From: DUOA01 sp012839095
Lineage (GTDB): Bacteria; Bacillota; Clostridia; Caldicoprobacterales; DTU083
DNA length: 64,000 bases
Direction: 5' to 3'
Assembly: GCA_050951505.1 (NCBI GenBank)
Contig: JBMNJE010000012.1
Coordinates: forward strand, 1-64,000
Part shown: in pieces, positions 60,292-64,000 of the stretch
Layout of the letters: each line of letters begins with the position of its first letter
Position numbering within the stretch: position 1 is the first letter of the stretch
Notes under the pieces: generated by a model
The model's input: the letters and a program-made list of their open reading frames with translations, nothing else
Databases searched by the model: none
Told to the model about the DNA's origin: nothing
Made by a program: the position numbers and the translations under genes

Positions 60292-61027
60292 GTTTTTTGT
60301 TGAACCTGAGCAAATAAGCGGGTCAACTGCTGTTATTGCAGGGGATGACGCACATCATATACAAAATGTTCTCAGACTGCATATCGGAGAAGAAATCATT
60401 TTGTGCAACGGCCGGGGGACAGACTACAGGGCAGTGATTCAGTCTATGGGGAAAGAGCAGGTACGTACGGAACTGCTGAGCAGCGAACCCAGCGGCACTG
60501 AGCCGGTGACAAAGGTGACACTTCTGCAGGCCCTGCCCAAGGCTTCCAAAATGGAGACTGTCATTCAAAAGTGTGTGGAACTGGGAATGTACGAGCTGAT
60601 TCCGATTTCCACAGTCAGAACGGTTGTGCGCCTTGCCAATGCCAGGGACGGAGAGAAAAAAAGGATACGATGGCAAAGGATATCGGAGGAAGCCGCCAAG
60701 CAGAGCGGAAGGGGAATAATACCCCAAATACACACTCCTGTAAGCTTTGAAGAGACTGTTGCCCATTTAAAATCTGATCTTAAGATTATCCTCTGGGAGG
60801 AAGAGAGAGAGAACAGTCTGCGAAAGGTGCTGCAGGGTCTGATTGACAGGCCTGCTTCCGTTGCCATGCTTATCGGACCGGAGGGCGGACTGGATCAGAA
60901 AGAAGCGGATTTGGCCAGGCAGCATGGCTGGACGACTGTATCTCTGGGCTCCAGGATTCTTAGAACGGAGACGGCCGGCATGGCTGCTTTAGCGGCAATT
61001 ATGTACCAATTGGAGGAATTGGAATGA
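60284..61027 (+). CDS. rsmE: 16S rRNA (uracil-1498-N3)-methyltransferase
   Basis: A 247-residue SPOUT-family methyltransferase. It opens MHRFFVEPEQISGSTAVIAGDDAHHIQNVLR, typical of RsmE. The knot region has LQALPKASKMETVIQKCVELG, RISEEAAKQSGRGIIPQI, then LIGPEGGLDQKEADLA and LGSRILRTETAGMAALA, the SAM-binding trefoil. The start ATG 60284 lies inside the end of prmA. It ends with a 4-base overlap (ATGA) with mtaB, so translation is coupled. Confidence 0.95.
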   Translation: MHRFFVEPEQISGSTAVIAGDDAHHIQNVLRLHIGEEIILCNGRGTDYRAVIQSMGKEQVRTELLSSEPSGTEPVTKVTLLQALPKASKMETVIQKCVELGMYELIPISTVRTVVRLANARDGEKKRIRWQRISEEAAKQSGRGIIPQIHTPVSFEETVAHLKSDLKIILWEEERENSLRKVLQGLIDRPASVAMLIGPEGGLDQKEADLARQHGWTTVSLGSRILRTETAGMAALAAIMYQLEELE

Positions 61028-62370
61028 ATTTATCCCCTCAGAAGAGGGTAGCTTTTTATACACTGGGTTGTAAGACAAATCAATATGATACCGAAGCCAT
61101 GCAGGAGCGCTTTGTGAAAAAGGGTTACAAGGTCGTGAGCTTTAATGAGCCTTCCGATGTTTATGTGGTGAATACCTGTACGGTTACCAACCTGGGAGAC
61201 AGAAAGTCCCGGCAGATTGTCCGTAAGGCACATCGCACCAATCCAAATGCTGTTATTGCAGTTGTAGGATGCTATGCTCAGCAGGCTGCCGAAGAAGTCC
61301 TGTCCATACCGGGTGTCAGAGTGGCCTTAGGTACACAGAACCGCAATCGCATCGTGGAATATGTGGAAATGGCAGAGACAGAGGATATATGCATCAATGC
61401 TGTGGAAGACATTATGAAGGTGCGGGAGTTTGAAGACACCCCCATAGAGTCCTTCGAGGGCAAGACCCGGGCTGTTCTGAAGATTCAGGAAGGCTGCAAC
61501 CAGTTCTGCTCTTATTGTATTATCCCCCATGCCCGTGGACCCGTTCGCAGCAGAAAGCCTGTCAGTGTTATGGAAGAGGTTCAGCGTCTGGCGGATGCGG
61601 GATTCAAGGAAATTGTGCTTACCGGTATACACATTGCATCCTACGGCAGGGATTTGAAAACCACTAATCTCCTCGAGCTGCTGAAGAGCATACATGAGGT
61701 GGAGGGAATCCGGCGAATCAGGCTTGGTTCAATTGAGCCCACTTTACTCACCCCTGAGTTCGTCCGCCGGCTCAGGCAGCTGCCCAAGGTATGCAGACAC
61801 TATCATATCTCACTGCAAAGCGGCAGCAGTACTGTCCTGAAGAGGATGAACCGAAAATACACAGCAGAGCAATACAGGGACATCGTCAGAAACCTTCGCA
61901 GGGAGATTCCGGAAGCAGCCATAACCACCGATGTCATGGTAGGTTTTCCTGGGGAAACCCAAGAGGAGTTTATGGAAACCCGTGCTTTTGTAGAAGAAAT
62001 CGCATTCAGCAGGATTCATGTGTTTCCATATTCGCCCAGAAAGGGTACACCTGCGGCTTCCTTTGCGGATCAGGTTCCGGCCGGAATAAAGGAAAAGCGC
62101 AGCCGGCAGCTGATTGCCCTGGGGCGCAGCCTGGAACAGGCCTATATTAAGCAGTTTGAAGGCAGACAGGTGATGGTTCTTTTTGAAGAGGAACATCCGG
62201 ATCTGGAAGGCTGTTATGAGGGTTATACGGATCAGTATGTACGGGTAATGGTGCAGGGAGGTCCTGAACTTGAGGGAAAGCTGCTTCCTGTTATGGTGGA
62301 GGAAGCGTTGGAGGGCTGTCTGAAGGGCCGCACCATGGGCCTGAATAAGGAAGCAGAAAGCGATAAATAG
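61024..62370 (+). CDS. mtaB: tRNA (t6A37) methylthiotransferase MtaB
   Basis: A 448-residue radical-SAM methylthiotransferase that converts t6A37 to ms2t6A37 in tRNA. The N-terminal UPF0004 domain supplies three cluster Cys (YTLGCKTNQYD, VNTCTVTNLGDRKSRQ, VVGCYAQ). The radical-SAM motif is IQEGCNQFCSYCIIPHARGP. A C-terminal TRAM domain binds RNA. ATG start overlapping rsmE by 4 bases. It belongs to the MtaB/YqeV branch rather than MiaB, judged by the overall sequence; that part is family knowledge. Confidence 0.94.
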   Translation: MNLSPQKRVAFYTLGCKTNQYDTEAMQERFVKKGYKVVSFNEPSDVYVVNTCTVTNLGDRKSRQIVRKAHRTNPNAVIAVVGCYAQQAAEEVLSIPGVRVALGTQNRNRIVEYVEMAETEDICINAVEDIMKVREFEDTPIESFEGKTRAVLKIQEGCNQFCSYCIIPHARGPVRSRKPVSVMEEVQRLADAGFKEIVLTGIHIASYGRDLKTTNLLELLKSIHEVEGIRRIRLGSIEPTLLTPEFVRRLRQLPKVCRHYHISLQSGSSTVLKRMNRKYTAEQYRDIVRNLRREIPEAAITTDVMVGFPGETQEEFMETRAFVEEIAFSRIHVFPYSPRKGTPAASFADQVPAGIKEKRSRQLIALGRSLEQAYIKQFEGRQVMVLFEEEHPDLEGCYEGYTDQYVRVMVQGGPELEGKLLPVMVEEALEGCLKGRTMGLNKEAESDK

Positions 62371-62380
62371 GAGGAGTATT

Positions 62381-62725
62381 ATGGATAATTGTTTGTTTTG
62401 CAGGATTGTGAGCCGGGAAATACCGTCCAGAATCGTATATGAAGATGAACTGGTATTGGGATTCTGCGATATAGCACCAAAAGCGCCGGTTCATGTTCTG
62501 GTAATTCCCAAAACCCATGTAGCATCCCTGAATGATCTGGGCAAGGAACACGAGGGCATCATGGCACATCTGACCCTGGCCATTCCGCAGGTGGCTGAAA
62601 AGATGGGCATAAAGGATTCGGGTTACCGGGTAGTGGTGAATTGCGGAAAGGATTCAGGGCAGGAGGTTGCCCATCTGCATTACCATATCCTGGGCGGAAG
62701 GGCAATGGAAAACAATTTTGGCTGA
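62381..62725 (+). CDS. HIT-family nucleotide-binding protein (HinT-like)
   Basis: A 114-residue histidine-triad protein, a nucleoside phosphoramidase or related hydrolase. CLFCRIVSREIPSRIVYEDE at the start and the triad VAHLHYHILGGR near the end are diagnostic. ATG start with GGAGGAG upstream, 10 bases after mtaB. The order mtaB-HIT-rpsU is widely conserved in Clostridia. Confidence 0.94.
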   Translation: MDNCLFCRIVSREIPSRIVYEDELVLGFCDIAPKAPVHVLVIPKTHVASLNDLGKEHEGIMAHLTLAIPQVAEKMGIKDSGYRVVVNCGKDSGQEVAHLHYHILGGRAMENNFG

Positions 62726-62853
62726 GAAATCCTTAGTTGACATGTTGAAATCCACTGCGGTATAATATACTGTACTATGGCTTCTATATATTTCCCGCAG
62801 TTCAACAGCCCATGAGTTTGGGTAATTGTACCAGCGGAGGGAGGGAAAGCAGG

Positions 62854-63027
62854 ATGTCCGAAATAAGAGTAGGGGAAAATGAATCACTGGAAAGCGCTTT
62901 AAGACGATTTAAGAGGAAATGCTCCAAAGCTGGAGTGCTGGCAGAGGTACGCAAAAGGGAGCACTATGAAAAGCCCAGCGTCAGAAGGAAGAAAAAGTCA
63001 GAGGCTGCGCGAAAGAGAAAATATTAG
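62854..63027 (+). CDS. rpsU: 30S ribosomal protein S21
   Basis: 57 residues: EIRVGENESLESALRRFKRKCSKAGVLAEVRKREHYEKPSVRRKKKSEAARKR, a textbook S21, very basic. The start is ATG 62854 with GGAGGGAGG upstream; a longer frame from 62812 includes the SD and is rejected. The ~130-base leader from the HIT gene may hold its own promoter (TTGACA at 62736-62741 with TATAAT at 62762-62767, 20 bases apart). Confidence 0.96.
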   Translation: MSEIRVGENESLESALRRFKRKCSKAGVLAEVRKREHYEKPSVRRKKKSEAARKRKY

Positions 63028-63330
63028 GAGTGTTGATATGTCTCATATACTTCATATAATGGAAGTTATGAAACAAAATTTGGATACCTTCCTCAGCAGC
63101 TGAAAACAGAACAAATGCCATGGTGTTTCAACTGTTTTTGCCTTGGAACACAGGTATATATAGATAAGGGAAAGATTATGGAAGCATAATTTAAATCCGA
63201 AACAAACGAAAGATCCGATGACATTATCGGGTCTTTTTTGTTTTATTCTTCTTTTATCTGAATTTTCTGCTGTAAACCCATCCGATTTAATGTATAATAA
63301 AGTTAACATAATACTCTTTAGGGGGTTTCC
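63028..63330. other. Intergenic stretch with terminator
   Basis: About 300 bases after rpsU. A 21-codon frame (63039-63104, MSHILHIMEVMKQNLDTF) is too short to support. The Rho-independent terminator at 63209-63240 is the only clear element. A TATAAT-like -10 (63292-63297) lies upstream of the final gene. Confidence 0.5.
63209..63240 (+). terminator. Terminator of the hrcA-to-rpsU region
   Basis: AAAGATCCGAT pairs with ATCGGGTCTTT (one wobble) around a 6-base loop, and the stem runs into six Ts. Confidence 0.85.
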
Positions 63331-64000
63331 ATGAGGCTGAAGGGGTTTTGGTTAAGTATAGGAATTATCCTGGTCTTTTCCGCTGCTATGAAAGGTGATG
63401 CAAAGATGCGTCCCGGCAGCCGTCACATTGAGCCTGTTACGGTGCCGGCCGGTATTTCATATGAAGCAGGCCCTGTAACTATGGAAGCTGTTGAACCCCT
63501 GCAAATATCCCATGAATTATCTGCTGCCGTCACCCTTATGACCTTTAACATACACAGTGCCAATAATGCAGAAGGTTCCAACCAGCTGGAAGCGATTATT
63601 GAAGAGATCCGGGAAACCGGAGCGCAGATAATCGGTCTTCAGGAGGTGGAACGAATGATGCCCCGCTCCGGTTACCAGGATCAGGCCAGGCTTATAGCTG
63701 AAGAATTGGGTTATCATTATTATTATGGCGGGAACATTAATATTCTGGGGGCTCAATATGGGAATGTCCTGCTTAGCAAATATCCTATTACAGCGGCAGT
63801 CAACCACAGGCTGCCCAAGGAAAGACTGGAACCCCGGGGTGTGATTGAAGCACGCATCGAAGTGGAGGGCATACCCTTTAGTGTATACGTTACTCATCTG
63901 GGGCTTAATCCGGATGAAAGAAGAAAGCAAATTATGTATATAAATGAACTTCTTACTCAAAGTGAAGATTATATGGTTTTACTGGGTGACTTCAACAATC
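63331..64000 (+). CDS. Endonuclease/exonuclease/phosphatase family protein (partial, cut by window end)
   Basis: At least 223 codons, open to the end of the window. ATG 63331 with AGGGGG upstream. An N-terminal hydrophobic helix (FWLSIGIILVFSAAM) suggests export or membrane anchoring. The EEP catalytic domain starts at about residue 68: LMTFNIHSANN (Asn), IIGLQEVE (Glu), VYVTHLGLN and LLGDFNN (Asp/Asn) are the metal and phosphate-binding motifs. The substrate could be a phosphodiester in nucleic acid or lipid. An extracellular phosphodiesterase is plausible because of the N-terminal helix. Confidence 0.85.
   Translation, partial: MRLKGFWLSIGIILVFSAAMKGDAKMRPGSRHIEPVTVPAGISYEAGPVTMEAVEPLQISHELSAAVTLMTFNIHSANNAEGSNQLEAIIEEIRETGAQIIGLQEVERMMPRSGYQDQARLIAEELGYHYYYGGNINILGAQYGNVLLSKYPITAAVNHRLPKERLEPRGVIEARIEVEGIPFSVYVTHLGLNPDERRKQIMYINELLTQSEDYMVLLGDFNN

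Overview
The window comes from the chromosome of a spore-forming Clostridia-type Firmicute. Support for this: a germination protease (gpr), spoIIP and a CotF-like coat protein; a perfect CIRCE element ahead of hrcA-grpE-dnaK-dnaJ; the order lepA-hemW-hrcA-grpE-dnaK-dnaJ-prmA-rsmE-mtaB-HIT-rpsU; purine-rich Shine-Dalgarno sites and many GTG/TTG starts; and a Gram-positive (DinR-type) SOS box. I cannot name the genus from sequence alone.

Layout. 1-581: the 3' end of a ribosomal RNA operon (23S end, 5S, tRNA-Asn, terminator). 1022-2561: two-subunit iron-sulfur L-serine dehydratase. 2621-10612: a four-gene Wadjet anti-plasmid system in the order jetD-jetA-jetB-jetC, followed by a decayed transposase. 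11147-13802: an ABC exporter with an SdpI-like protein. 13923-15486: a Gfo/Idh/MocA oxidoreductase with an Anabaena-sensory-rhodopsin-transducer (ASRT) family protein. 15630-19634: a nested pair of insertion sequences. An IS1634-family element flanked by 85-bp perfect direct repeats has split the 5' end of the transposase gene of an older IS. That older IS has itself removed the first part of a CapD/FlaA1-type gene. 19635-31208: the rest of an exopolysaccharide locus: epimerase, priming sugar transferase, FemAB-like protein, PLP enzyme, asparagine-synthase-like protein, glycosyltransferase-deacetylase fusion, Wzy-like polymerase, and a kinase-MurJ flippase fusion. 31278-34567 (minus strand): tandem class II aldolase, isocitrate-dehydrogenase-family enzyme, spore coat protein. 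34683-35983: an RQC-like DNA-binding protein under a promoter with an SOS box in its spacer. 36213-38132: sugar oxidoreductase and TIM-barrel isomerase. 38781-45761: lysC, dut, a lipoprotein, holA, rpsT, gpr, spoIIP.

The most interesting region is 45883-51109. A class I c-di-GMP riboswitch, with a terminator that competes with its P1 helix, precedes six genes: a Cpa-like surface protein, an unknown small basic protein, a signal-peptidase homologue lacking both catalytic residues, a major FctA-type pilin, a class B sortase and a second FctA-type pilin. The order matches the streptococcal FCT pilus islands (cpa-sipA-fctA-srtC-fctB), but it lies in a clostridial core-genome context under second-messenger RNA control.

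51288-64000 is conserved housekeeping (lepA, hemW, the heat-shock operon, RNA and protein modification genes, rpsU). It ends in an endonuclease/exonuclease/phosphatase-family gene cut by the window edge. GrpE in this operon carries an unusual cysteine-rich N-terminus. No CRISPR array and no prophage are visible.
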